Part shown: piece after piece, positions 7,368 through 14,290 of the stretch
Layout of the letters: every line of letters begins with the position of its first letter
Numbering within the stretch: position 1 is the first letter of the stretch
NCBI RefSeq assembly: GCF_024171865.1
Contig: NZ_JAMTCN010000036.1
Span: 1 to 39,331 of the forward strand
DNA: 39,331 bases
Direction: 5' to 3'
Source: Prauserella aidingensis
GTDB lineage: Bacteria > Actinomycetota > Actinomycetes > Mycobacteriales > Pseudonocardiaceae
Notes under the pieces: generated by a model
What the model was told of the DNA's origin: nothing
Seen by the model: only the letters and a program-made list of their open reading frames with translations
The model's database searches: none
Program-made: the position numbers and the translations under genes

Positions 7368-7910
7368 ATGCGCACGCTCGCGATCACCCAGAACATCACG
7401 CTCGACGGCTGCGTCGAGATGCTCGACCAATGGTTCGACCCCACGGCCGACAACCCCGAACTAGCTGCCGAGAACCGCCGTCAACAGCAGGAATGCGACG
7501 CCGTCGTGCTCGGCAGGCGGACGTTCGAGGACTTCCGCGGCTTCTGGCCGCACCAGACCGGCGACGTCGCCGACTACCTCAACGGGGTCGACAAGTACGT
7601 CGTCACCGGCACGCTCACCGACCCGGGCTGGCAGCACACACAGGTCATCGGCGCCGACGACCCCGTCGCCGCGATCCGCGAACTCACGCGGCGACCGGGC
7701 GGCGACATCGTCGTCACGGGCAGCATCACGCTGTGCCACGCGCTCATCGCGGCCGGTGTCGTCGACGAGTACCGACTGTTCGGCTACCCCGTCGTGCAGG
7801 GCCGCGGGCGCAGGCTGTTCCCGGACGGCGTCACACTGCCGCACATGACGTTGCGCGACATGAAGTCGTTCCCCGGCGGCATCACCTACACCCGCCACAC
7901 CCCGCACTGA
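7368..7910 (+). CDS. Dihydrofolate reductase-family (RibD C-terminal-like) protein
   Basis: 180 residues from ATG 7368, with ribosome binding site GGAAGGG. The fold signature of the RibD_C/DHFR superfamily is visible: RTLAITQNITLDGCVEML at the start, CDAVVLGRRTFEDFRGFWP (the segment where these proteins bind NADPH), KYVVTGTLTDPGW, and IVVTGSITLCHALIAAGVVDEYRLFGYPVVQGRGRRLF. Actinomycetes carry many such proteins, most without known substrates; some reduce pteridines or nitro compounds. Canonical folA or ribD function is not implied. It converges with the YjbR-like gene over 23 bases. Confidence 0.85.
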   Translation: MRTLAITQNITLDGCVEMLDQWFDPTADNPELAAENRRQQQECDAVVLGRRTFEDFRGFWPHQTGDVADYLNGVDKYVVTGTLTDPGWQHTQVIGADDPVAAIRELTRRPGGDIVVTGSITLCHALIAAGVVDEYRLFGYPVVQGRGRRLFPDGVTLPHMTLRDMKSFPGGITYTRHTPH

Positions 7911-7933
7911 ACCCGGACCACCCGGGCAGGGCG

Positions 7934-8266
7934 TCACCGACGGCGTTTCGCCCGTTCCGGCGCCTTGCGCTGCCAGGACTCCTCGAGCAGTTCGTGCAGT
8001 TGCGTCTCGTCGACGGCCTCGAGGTCGACGAGGATCGCGCCGTAGCCGTCGTAGTGCGACGTGGTGTAGAACGCCTGCTCACCGGAGGCCAGCAACGCCT
8101 CCTTCTCGTCCATGCCGCACAGCACCACCAAGCCACCCTCCGCCTCGGTGCGCAGCCGCGCGAAACTCTTGCCGTTGACCTTCAGCGCGGGCGTTCCGTA
8201 CGAGGTCGATTCCTCCACCTCCGGCAACCCCGTCGCGAACGTCACGACGTCCGCCCACTTCGCCAT
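7934..8266 (-). CDS. MmcQ/YjbR-family protein
   Basis: 110 residues starting MAKWADVVTFATGLPEVEE at ATG 8266. The family pattern is present: an N-terminal helix, the strand pair ESTSYGTPALKVNGKSFARL, LVVLCGMDEKEALLASG, and the closing ILVDLEAVDETQLHELLEESW with a basic tail. Members fold like the double-wing DNA-binding YjbR, but a physiological role is unproven. Codons upstream of the chosen ATG run into a 16-bp tandem repeat, so the coding region most likely ends before it. Confidence 0.85.
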   Translation of the reverse strand: MAKWADVVTFATGLPEVEESTSYGTPALKVNGKSFARLRTEAEGGLVVLCGMDEKEALLASGEQAFYTTSHYDGYGAILVDLEAVDETQLHELLEESWQRKAPERAKRRR

Positions 8267-8280
8267 CCCGACACACTCCT

Positions 8281-8344
8281 CTGATCGGTTCGGCGTCTGA
8301 TCGGTTCGGCGTCTTGTCGGTTCGGCGTCTTGTCGGTTCGGTGT
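8281..8344. repeat. Tandem repeat, 4 x 16 bp
   Basis: Four head-to-tail 16-bp units occupy 8281-8296, 8297-8312, 8313-8328 and 8329-8344. The first two read CTGATCGGTTCGGCGT; the last two read CTTGTCGGTTCGG(C/T)GT. The array lies 15 bases upstream of the YjbR-like start, in its leader or promoter. Confidence 0.9.
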
Positions 8345-8371
8345 TCGACCGGTGACGCGCACCGGGACCGC

Positions 8372-8563
8372 CTACGACGAGCGTTCCCGCAATTCGGCCT
8401 GGAACCTCGCGGGCGCGAGCGGGTCGACCTCACCGAGCGCCGCGAGCCGTGCATCCCGAGTGCGGGCACGTTGCCTGTCCGCGCGGCGGTCCTCCCACGT
8501 CACGATGACCGCGGCGACGGCAAGTAGCAGGACGAAGAGTCCGAGCACCGATGCCAGGTACAC
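8372..8563 (-). CDS. Small single-pass membrane protein
   Basis: 63 residues from GTG 8563, preceded by AGGAG with 5-base spacing, a strong ribosome binding site. Residues 2-22 form one membrane helix (YLASVLGLFVLLLAVAAVIV); the remainder is a charged cytosolic tail (EDRRADRQRARTRDARLAAL). No family recognised. A cAMP-receptor-like site lies about 25 bases upstream of the start. Confidence 0.62.
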   Translation of the reverse strand: MYLASVLGLFVLLLAVAAVIVTWEDRRADRQRARTRDARLAALGEVDPLAPARFQAELRERSS

Positions 8564-8895
8564 GCCATCTCCTTTGATGCCGGTATGTGTGGCAGATCAC
8601 ACAGCATAGGCAATGGTCGGCCTCCGACGCCACCCCGCCCGTCGGATCGCTGCCGACGGTGCCCGGAGCAGGGCTGTGACCAGGGATATGTCCACCGTTT
8701 GCGCGCCGCAACCAGCACGTCCGCCACCGAACGGGCACACTCCGGCTAGGAACGGAACAAATTCATCGGCTCATCGCGTCATGAGGTCGAAGCTCGCCAG
8801 TCACAGGTGCGAACGACAGCGAGCAGATCTCGCCGGGGGACCGTGGCGACACGGCGGCGAACACGTCCGCGAGGACGTGCGGAGACGGAGTGGTT
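8564..8895. other. Intergenic region between divergent genes
   Basis: About 330 bases separate the small membrane protein gene from the response regulator gene. Apart from the CRP-like site, no clear coding frame or promoter pair was found. A relatively AT-rich stretch with GAACAAATTCATCGG near 8756-8770 may mark the response regulator's promoter. Confidence 0.35.
8586..8601 (-). promoter_or_regulatory. Candidate CRP-type binding site
   Basis: TGTGT-N6-TCACA matches the CRP/GlxR consensus TGTGA-N6-TCACA at 9 of 10 positions. A TATGCT box (8603-8608, minus strand) abuts it, so binding would overlap the presumed transcription start of the small membrane protein gene. Chance occurrence cannot be excluded. 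Confidence 0.4.
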
Positions 8896-9756
8896 ATGGC
8901 GCAAAGCATCGACAGGGGCCGCCCGGCGGGCGGCCTCGGACCATCGGGGACACGGACGCTCACGGTCGCGGCCCTCGACCCGGTGCCGGTTTTCAGGGAA
9001 GGCCTGAACGTCCTGGTCAGCAAGACCCCAGGACTGCAGTGGGCGGGCCACGCAGCAAGTCATCACGCATCACTGCAGTTGTGTGAACAGCTACGGCCGA
9101 ACATCGTGATCCTCGACTCGGGCTTCGACCCGCACTGCCACCTGGTGCGGCTCCTCCGCGACGGCGACCCGACGCTCGTCGTGGTGGTGCTGGTGCGGGA
9201 CGCGCACCGCACGCCGCAGTTCCTGTCAGCCGCCGCCACAGCGGGCGCGCACGCGACCGTGCCGCGCACGGCCGAGCCACGCCGCCTGGCGGAGGCGATC
9301 CGGAGGGCCCACATCGACCGCCGGTACACGGATCCGGCCCTCGCCGCACTGACGGCGCGGCCGAAGCGCCAGCCGTCGGCCGAGGGGGCAGGGGCGAGCG
9401 GCAAACAGCAGATGCCGCTGTCGCGGCGCGAGTACCAGGTACTGCAGCTGGTGGCCGAAGGTCTGGAGAACTCGGCGATCGCCAAGACGCTGTTCCTGTC
9501 GGTGGAAACGGTCCGCACGCACGTCAAGAGCATTCTCCGCAAACTCTCGGCCCGGGACCGCACCCACGCGGTGACGAAGGCGTTCCGCACGGGGATCCTC
9601 ACCCCCCGGCCGGAGGAGAGCACGGCCCCGTCCGCCGACGGCACACCCGGCCCGCCCCCGCAGCACACGCCGAAGCCGCACACCCCGCCGCAGCACACGC
9701 CCGCTGCGAGCGCGCCGGCCGCACCTCCCACCGCTCCGCCGACCGCCCCGGCGTGA
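8896..9756 (+). CDS. LuxR-type response regulator with atypical receiver
   Basis: 286 residues from ATG 8896 (GGAG with 5-base spacing; GTG 8890 is an alternative). Residues about 21-140 form a receiver-like domain with a candidate phospho-acceptor Asp74 (VILDSGFD). Only one acidic residue (Asp28) remains of the usual N-terminal pair, and the switch Lys is missing (TVPRTAEP around 121-128), so phosphorylation may be weak or absent. The LuxR HTH follows at about 173-235 ([18 protein letters not shown], then [16 protein letters not shown]). The C-terminus is a 45-residue Pro/Thr/His-rich tail with repeated PPQHTP. No kinase gene is adjacent. It precedes fadE5 by 230 bases, and fadE5 has its own promoter. 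Confidence 0.88.
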   Translation: MAQSIDRGRPAGGLGPSGTRTLTVAALDPVPVFREGLNVLVSKTPGLQWAGHAASHHASLQLCEQLRPNIVILDSGFDPHCHLVRLLRDGDPTLVVVVLVRDAHRTPQFLSAAATAGAHATVPRTAEPRRLAEAIRRAHIDRRYTDPALAALTARPKRQPSAEGAGASGKQQMPLSRREYQVLQLVAEGLENSAIAKTLFLSVETVRTHVKSILRKLSARDRTHAVTKAFRTGILTPRPEESTAPSADGTPGPPPQHTPKPHTPPQHTPAASAPAAPPTAPPTAPA

Positions 9757-9846
9757 CCTGCTCGGGCCGCCCGCCCGGGCTGCCCACAGGAGACCCTCCG
9801 AAAGGCGGATAACGCGGAGACGAGACCCAGAAAACACCGCCACGAC

Positions 9847-9893
9847 TTGCCGTCGATTACCTGGGAGTAATATCCTTAAGTTACCGGCGAGTA
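9847..9893 (+). promoter_or_regulatory. fadE5 promoter overlapped by two repressor-like sites
   Basis: TTGCCG (9847-9852) and TAATAT (9868-9873) form a promoter with a 15-bp spacer, in a locally AT-rich patch. Two copies of TTACCnGnGAGTA overlap it, TTACCTGGGAGTA (9857-9869) and TTACCGGCGAGTA (9881-9893), starting 24 bp apart. The first is also a dyad, ATTAC/GTAAT. The layout suggests repression by an acyl-CoA-responsive TetR-type regulator; the regulator's identity is inferred only. Confidence 0.55.
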
Positions 9894-9985
9894 GGGCCGT
9901 GTTGTCCGGAGCTGTCCACACCACGGGGGAAGTCCGAACAGTGCCCAGCCGCCACACCCGAACAACCTTCGTACGGAGCGACGAC

Positions 9986-11815
9986 ATGGGCCACTACAAG
10001 AGCAACGTCCGGGACCTGGAGTTCAACCTCTTCGAGGTCCTCGGCATCCAGGACCGGCTCGGCAAGGGCGTGCTGGCCGAGTCGGACGAGGAGACCGCCC
10101 GCGGTGTGCTGTCCGAGCTCAACAACCTCGCGACGGGCCCGCTGGCCGAGTCCTTCGAGGACGCCGACCGCAACCCGCCGGTGTACGACCCGAAGACCTT
10201 CTCCGCGACGCTGCCGGAGTCGTTCAAGAAGAGCTACCAGCAGCTGTGGGACGGCGAGTGGTGGCGCCTCGGCCTCACCAACAAGCTCGGCGGCTTCGGC
10301 CTTCCCCCGACCGTGCAGTGGGCCGCGTCCGAGCTGATCCTCGGTGCGAACCCGGCGCTGTACATGTACATGGCAGGCCCGAACTTCGCGATGGTCGTCG
10401 ACCAGAACGGCACCGAGGAGCAGCAGCGCTGGGCGCAGCTCATGATCGACCGCGCCTGGGGCGCCACGATGGTGCTGACCGAGCCGGACGCCGGTTCCGA
10501 CGTCGGCGCGGGCCGCACCAAGGCCGTGCAGCAGGAGGACGGCTCCTGGCACATCGAGGGCGTCAAGCGCTTCATCACCTCGGCCGACCAGGACATGACC
10601 GAGAACATCATGCACCTGGTGCTGGCCCGCCCCGAGGGTCACGGCCCCGGCACCAAGGGCCTGTCGCTGTTCCTGGTGCCGAAGTACCACTTCGACACCA
10701 ACACCGGCGAGCCCGGCGAGCGCAACGGCGCCTACGTCACGAACGTCGAGCACAAGATGGGCCTCAAGGTCTCCACCACGTGTGAGCTGACGTTCGGCCA
10801 GCACGGCACGCCCGCCAAGGGTTGGTTGCTCGGCGAGGTGCACAACGGCATCGCGCAGATGTTCCAGGTCATCGAGTACGCGCGCATGATGGTCGGCACG
10901 AAGGCCATCGCGACGCTGTCGACCGGCTACCTCAACGCGCTCGAGTTCGCCAAGGAGCGCGTGCAGGGACCGGACCTGACCAAGCAGACCGACAAGAGCG
11001 CACCGCGCGTCACGATCACGCACCACCCGGACGTGCGCCGCAGCCTCATGCTGCAGAAGGCGTACGCGGAGGGCATGCGCGCCGTGTACCTCTACACCGC
11101 GTCGTTCCAGGACCAGGTGTGGACGCAGGAAGGCGACGAGGAGTCGATCAAGCTCGCCGAGCGCGTCAACGACCTGCTGCTGCCGATCGTCAAGGGTGTC
11201 GGTTCCGAGCGCGCCACCGAACAGCTCGTGCAGTCGCTGCAGACGTTCGGCGGGTCGGGCTTCCTGCAGGACTACCCGATCGAGCAGTACATCCGTGACT
11301 CGAAGATCGACTCGCTGTACGAGGGCACCACGGCCATCCAGTCGATGGACTTCTTCTTCCGGAAGATCGTCCGCGACAAGGGCCAGGCGCTGACCTACAT
11401 CGCAGGCGAGATCTCGAAGTTCATCGAGGCCGAGGCCGGCAACGGCCGGCTGAAGAAGGAGCGGGAGCTGCTCAAGCAGGCTCTCGACGACGTCCAGGGC
11501 ATGCTCGGTTCGATGATCGGCAACCTGACCTCGGCGCAGGAGGACGTGAACAATGTCTACAAGGTCGGCCAGCACAGCGTGCGCTTCCTGCTGTCGGCGG
11601 GCGACCTGATCGTCGGCTGGAAGCTGCTACAGCAGGCCGAGATCGCGCTGGGCAAGCTCGACGAGGCGACCGGCAAGGACAAGTCGTTCTACGAGGGCAA
11701 GATCGCCGTGGCGTCGTTCTTCGCCAAGCAGGTGCTTCCCGAGCTGACGGCCCGCCGCGCCATCGCCGAGGCCGCCGACAACGACCTGATGGAGGTCGAC
11801 GAAGCGGCGTTCTGA
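9986..11815 (+). CDS. fadE5: Acyl-CoA dehydrogenase, FadE5 type
   Basis: 609 residues from ATG 9986 (GGAG about 7 bases upstream). The start [20 protein letters not shown] matches mycobacterial FadE5 (about 611 residues) from its first residue, and identity stays high throughout. It catalyses FAD-dependent alpha-beta dehydrogenation of acyl-CoAs, the first oxidation step of beta-oxidation; FadE5 accepts a broad chain-length range. Visible motifs are the FAD/substrate region [26 protein letters not shown], and the catalytic base in LYEGTTAIQ (Glu446). The extended C-terminal domain of this class is present to the terminal DEAAF. The gene is monocistronic, with an operator-rich promoter and a strong terminator. 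Confidence 0.95.
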   Translation: MGHYKSNVRDLEFNLFEVLGIQDRLGKGVLAESDEETARGVLSELNNLATGPLAESFEDADRNPPVYDPKTFSATLPESFKKSYQQLWDGEWWRLGLTNKLGGFGLPPTVQWAASELILGANPALYMYMAGPNFAMVVDQNGTEEQQRWAQLMIDRAWGATMVLTEPDAGSDVGAGRTKAVQQEDGSWHIEGVKRFITSADQDMTENIMHLVLARPEGHGPGTKGLSLFLVPKYHFDTNTGEPGERNGAYVTNVEHKMGLKVSTTCELTFGQHGTPAKGWLLGEVHNGIAQMFQVIEYARMMVGTKAIATLSTGYLNALEFAKERVQGPDLTKQTDKSAPRVTITHHPDVRRSLMLQKAYAEGMRAVYLYTASFQDQVWTQEGDEESIKLAERVNDLLLPIVKGVGSERATEQLVQSLQTFGGSGFLQDYPIEQYIRDSKIDSLYEGTTAIQSMDFFFRKIVRDKGQALTYIAGEISKFIEAEAGNGRLKKERELLKQALDDVQGMLGSMIGNLTSAQEDVNNVYKVGQHSVRFLLSAGDLIVGWKLLQQAEIALGKLDEATGKDKSFYEGKIAVASFFAKQVLPELTARRAIAEAADNDLMEVDEAAF

Positions 11816-11840
11816 TCGCCGCGCAGGCGTCTCACGAACG

Positions 11841-11884
11841 AGGGCACCCCGGCCGTTACCCCCTGGCGGCCGGGGTGCCCTTTT
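11841..11884 (+). terminator. Rho-independent terminator of fadE5
   Basis: A 15-bp stem (AGGGCACCCCGGCCG, 11841-11855, with its exact complement 11867-11881) and an 11-base loop are followed by TTTT. It is the best intrinsic terminator in the window and lies 25 bases past the fadE5 stop codon. Its right half belongs to the 45-bp direct repeat. Confidence 0.92.
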
Positions 11885-11904
11885 CGTGTCCGGCTGCACT
11901 GTCG
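11860..11904 (+). repeat. 45-bp direct repeat, left copy
   Basis: Identical over 45 bases to 14055-14099, from CCCCTGGCGGCCGGGG to GGCTGCACTGTCG. This copy supplies the right arm and T-tract of the fadE5 terminator, so the terminator is intact at this junction. It resembles the left attachment-site copy of an integrated element. Confidence 0.9.
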
Positions 11905-11934
11905 GAGGTCGAGGACCCCGCTCTGCGGCGTGGA

Positions 11935-12513
11935 TCAGGACGCCTCCAGGCCTCGTCCAGCCCGTTGTGCAGCGACGCGGTCGGTGTACGGCACGGTGCT
12001 GAAGTCGGACTCGACCACACCGAGCTCGGCGAGGACCGAGCGGACGACCCCGAGCGCAGCCTCCACTTCGTCGGGCTCGGCGACGGTCTCGACTTCGAGG
12101 AAAGTCTGCCCGGGCAGTTCGGGGACCTCCACGACGGTGGCGAGAACGTCCCGACCATCGCGGGTGAACCGGTAGTTGTCGCAGTGCTTGCGGAACTCGG
12201 TGAGCACGGTCAATCCGAGACCGAGGAAGGTCTCGCGGAGCACGTCCGGGTCGGCCACTGTGGTCTCGTGCTCCGGCTTCGACCCCGTGCCGTGTACTGA
12301 CGGTTGCTTGTAGGTCAGGACCGTTCGGGTCCGATCGGCCGTCGTAACGGTACGGACACGAAGCTCGTAACCAGCAGCGTCGAGAGAGTGGTCCGGCCGG
12401 TCGTAGTAAGTGTCCGCGTAGGTGCTGCGTTCAACGGGCGCGAGTCCACCGAGCGTTGTGCGCACCAGATGAGGGTCACGGACGAGAGCAGTGAGTTCGG
12501 CCTCCACCGGCAC
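11935..12513 (-). CDS. CYTH domain protein (class IV adenylate cyclase / triphosphatase-like)
   Basis: 192 residues from GTG 12513 with GGAGG upstream. CYTH enzymes form an eight-stranded tunnel that binds triphosphates and include CyaB-type adenylate cyclases and thiamine-triphosphatases. Visible features are the N-terminal EAE (Glu4, Glu6), TYYDRPDHSLDAAGYELRVR, LTYKQP, EHETTV, the basic segment FRKHCDNYRF, and a late acidic pair in FLEVETVAEPDEVEAAL. The signature ExExK is incomplete because Thr8 replaces the Lys, which may alter metal or phosphate binding. It lies 13 bases after the XRE gene on the same strand, so the two are probably one operon. Whether it makes a nucleotide messenger or hydrolyses a triphosphate cannot be told. 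Confidence 0.85.
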   Translation of the reverse strand: MPVEAELTALVRDPHLVRTTLGGLAPVERSTYADTYYDRPDHSLDAAGYELRVRTVTTADRTRTVLTYKQPSVHGTGSKPEHETTVADPDVLRETFLGLGLTVLTEFRKHCDNYRFTRDGRDVLATVVEVPELPGQTFLEVETVAEPDEVEAALGVVRSVLAELGVVESDFSTVPYTDRVAAQRAGRGLEAS

Positions 12514-12526
12514 AGGACACCTCCAG

Positions 12527-13363
12527 CTAGATCACACGGCGCGCGGTGCGCCGCAACTCGTCGGTGAACCTACGTATCCCTCGCCAGAACGCGCCATGAG
12601 GCGACGGTCCGAGTTGATACATGGGGCTGGTGTGTCCCTCGTGGACTTCACCGAACGCCGAAACGAACAAGGTGTCGTCGAGGCTGATGACACGCCAGGT
12701 GGGCAGCAGGTCGTAGACGTAGCCCTCGATCGTTGCACCGTCGTTCGCCAGGTCAGCAAGCAGTTCCAGCGACAACCGAACGCCGGCCGCGAAGGAGGGG
12801 TGGTTTTCGCCGATCTCGGTTGCGCGTCTCCGTGCGGCCTCGCCGTCGGGGTCGAGAAGCAGCGCGCGCACGGTCACCTCACGGTTGCACACGCGCGCAC
12901 GCAGCAAGGAGTCGTTCAATCCGAGGATGCCGAGACCACGCACGGCGAGAACTTCGACGACCTCTGCATGGGCGGCGCGCCTCTCGATCTCCGGCCTCGC
13001 CGCGGCCTGCGACGGGTAGACCTCGAGTAGCTCTGCACGTCCGGAGGGCCCGAGGTGATCCAACCCTGCCGGGTAGACCGGGGCGATACCGAGCATGATG
13101 CGCGCAGGGTCGGGCATTCCCAAACCTACGGCGACACGCTCGATAGCTTCGAGACTCGTGACGGTTCGGTTGCCGCGCAGAATCTCGGACACACGCCCCT
13201 GGAGCATGCCCACTGCGACCGCAACCCGACTCTGCGACGCCCCCGTGTGTTGCTGGACAGCACGCAGAAGGGCACCGATGTCTCGGGCTCGGAGGGCGTC
13301 CCGGACTTCGGGACGTTGCCATGCCCGTTCCGGTACGACGAGGGGCGCTGCCGTGTCAACCAC
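12527..13363 (-). CDS. XRE-family regulator with C-terminal DUF5919-like domain
   Basis: 278 residues from GTG 13363. The N-terminal part (about 15-85) is a helix-turn-helix domain (ARDIGALLRAVQQHTGASQ, then VAVGMLQGRVSEILRGNRTV and LEAIERVAVGLGMPD). The remaining 170 residues contain EVLAVRGLGILGLNDSLL, VTVRALLLDPDGEAARRRA and EGYVYDLLPTWRVISLDDTL. This resembles the DUF5919 region found behind XRE domains in many actinomycete proteins and is probably a ligand-sensing or enzymatic domain. A TATAAG box ends 9 bases before the GTG with no ribosome binding site, suggesting a leaderless mRNA. A perfect 17-base dyad sits in the divergent promoter. It heads the CYTH operon. Confidence 0.85.
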   Translation of the reverse strand: MVDTAAPLVVPERAWQRPEVRDALRARDIGALLRAVQQHTGASQSRVAVAVGMLQGRVSEILRGNRTVTSLEAIERVAVGLGMPDPARIMLGIAPVYPAGLDHLGPSGRAELLEVYPSQAAARPEIERRAAHAEVVEVLAVRGLGILGLNDSLLRARVCNREVTVRALLLDPDGEAARRRATEIGENHPSFAAGVRLSLELLADLANDGATIEGYVYDLLPTWRVISLDDTLFVSAFGEVHEGHTSPMYQLGPSPHGAFWRGIRRFTDELRRTARRVI

Positions 13364-13375
13364 AGCCCGAGCTTA

Positions 13376-13392
13376 TATCTCACGCTGAGATA
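13376..13392. promoter_or_regulatory. 17-bp operator-like palindrome in a divergent promoter
   Basis: TATCTCA (13376-13382) and TGAGATA (13386-13392) are exact 7-bp arms around CGC. The site lies 12 bases before the XRE start and 11 bases before the divergent small gene and overlaps the presumed -10 of the XRE gene (minus strand, 13373-13378). It is a natural autoregulatory site for the XRE protein. Confidence 0.6.
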
Positions 13393-13403
13393 CCTGCGAT
13401 GGT

Positions 13404-13724
13404 ATGGAGATGGGCACCGGTCTGTCCGATGTTCGCAACATGTGGCTCGTACGGCGCTCCGACGGCGCAATTCACGTGGTCGGCCGCGATGGATGGCCCG
13501 TCGAGGTCGACCCGGACACTCCTGATCTCGAAATCGTTCCCGGTTGGCGCCCAGCAGTGGCAGGCGTGCGTCACATCGGTGGCACGGTCAACGAACCGCC
13601 CGTCGGCGTGGCAACCGAAATGCTGTGTGGCCGTCAAGTGACGCTGCCGCGCCGACCTCAACGCTCTACGCCCGTGCTGTACGACTGTCATGCTTGTTGG
13701 TATGTCTGGCTGGGCTGCGACTGA
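13404..13724 (+). CDS. Hypothetical protein of the mini-island
   Basis: 106 residues, ATG 13404 (ATG 13410 also possible). No family recognised. The N-terminal half is strand-rich (NMWLVRRSDGAIHVVGRDGW, PVEVDPDTPDLEIVPGW). The C-terminus ends with a cysteine-containing segment YDCHACWYVWLGCD, in which CxxC could bind metal or form a disulfide. It lacks the features of RelE/HigB toxins despite lying 24 bases upstream of an antitoxin-like HTH gene. It shares the dyad-containing intergenic region with the XRE regulator, so it may be co-regulated. Lower GC in third positions than in surrounding genes fits acquired DNA. Confidence 0.5.
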   Translation: MEMGTGLSDVRNMWLVRRSDGAIHVVGRDGWPVEVDPDTPDLEIVPGWRPAVAGVRHIGGTVNEPPVGVATEMLCGRQVTLPRRPQRSTPVLYDCHACWYVWLGCD

Positions 13725-13748
13725 GAAGCACTTTCGACCCGGAACATC

Positions 13749-14054
13749 ATGATTGGGAATCTGGACGATCTGGATCGCCTTCGGCCTGTCGACCCGGATG
13801 CTCTGACCGAGGCGACCGAAGCCCTCCACCAGAGGGAACGGGCCTGGCAGCTTCGCGAGCTGCGCGCCCGAACACAGTTGACGCAGGCGGAACTGGCCGA
13901 GCAGATGCACGTCGGCCAGAACCGTGTTTCACAGATCGAGTCGGGCGGGGTGGAACACGCCCGCTTGGAAACACTCCGCAAGTACGCCGAAGCGCTGGGT
14001 GGCGAGCTGAGCGTGGAGATCAAAGTGGGGGACCACAGCTACCTCGTTGCATGA
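13749..14054 (+). CDS. HigA/XRE-type antitoxin-like DNA-binding protein (orphan)
   Basis: 101 residues, ATG 13749. The C-terminal two-thirds is an XRE helix-turn-helix (LRARTQLTQAELAEQMHVGQ, NRVSQIESG, LETLRKYAEALGGELSVEIK), closely resembling HigA-type antitoxins that follow RelE/HigB toxins. No such toxin gene lies upstream, only the unrelated small gene 24 bases away. It may be an orphan antitoxin, a regulator of the small gene, or the survivor of a broken pair. Its stop codon is immediately followed by the right 45-bp repeat. Confidence 0.75.
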   Translation: MIGNLDDLDRLRPVDPDALTEATEALHQRERAWQLRELRARTQLTQAELAEQMHVGQNRVSQIESGGVEHARLETLRKYAEALGGELSVEIKVGDHSYLVA

Positions 14055-14099
14055 CCCCTGGCGGCCGGGGTGCCCTTTTCGTGTCCGGCTGCACTGTCG
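14055..14099 (+). repeat. 45-bp direct repeat, right copy
   Basis: Exact copy of 11860-11904, starting at the base after the HTH gene's stop codon. Here only the right arm and T-tract of the terminator are present, without the matching left arm, so no hairpin can form from this copy. That asymmetry argues that the sequence originated at fadE5 and was duplicated with the insertion. Confidence 0.9.
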
Positions 14100-14118
14100 A
14101 GTCAGTTTGGGGCAGCGC

Positions 14119-14221
14119 CCCCAGGGGCACCTTGGTTGCATCGAGTGCAGGCGCGCGCCCGCGCGGCGATGAGGGGCGGTGGCCGGGCCGACGGGCGGGC
14201 GCAACCAAGGTGCCCTTGGGG
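14119..14221. repeat. Palindromic intergenic repeat with 43-bp core (copy 1, core on minus strand)
   Basis: Arms CCCCAGGGGCACCTTGGTTGC (split 14119-14139) and its complement at 14201-14221 match at 20 of 21 positions. The loop contains a 43-bp core on the minus strand (14144-14186) beginning CCGGCCACCGCCCCTCA. The same arms recur at 24473-24525 and 31791-31918, and the core at 31851-31893 and 39175-39217. Confidence 0.8.
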
Positions 14222-14290
14222 TTTCCTGGTGCACTCAGGTGAGGAATGATCGTCTTCAAGGGGATGCACCCCTCGTATCGGAGGCTCGGC

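Larger units (their letters stand above)
11860..14099. mobile_element. Candidate mini-island bounded by 45-bp direct repeats
   Basis: A segment of about 2.2 kb lies between identical 45-bp repeats, one inside the fadE5 terminator and one directly after the last island gene. It contains a CYTH protein, an XRE regulator, a small unknown protein and an antitoxin-like HTH protein. These genes use less strictly GC-ending codons than fadE5 or bkd. No integrase or transposase is present, so mobilisation would need help from elsewhere; alternatively the repeats arose by duplication. Integration is an inference from the repeat geometry. Confidence 0.5.

Noticed and set aside
9881-11575. Long open frame antisense to fadE5
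   Set aside because: It mirrors the third-position GC bias of fadE5 and encodes low-complexity, charged sequence with no domain; the sense frame matches FadE5 fully.
13404-14054. HigB-HigA toxin-antitoxin pair
   Set aside because: The downstream protein resembles HigA, but the upstream 106-residue protein lacks any RelE/HigB pattern, and the spacing and start are not informative. Called as separate genes.
11905-14054. Integrase or transposase within the repeat-flanked segment
   Set aside because: No frame in the segment shows tyrosine or serine recombinase or DDE motifs, so the island is reported as non-autonomous or as a duplication.
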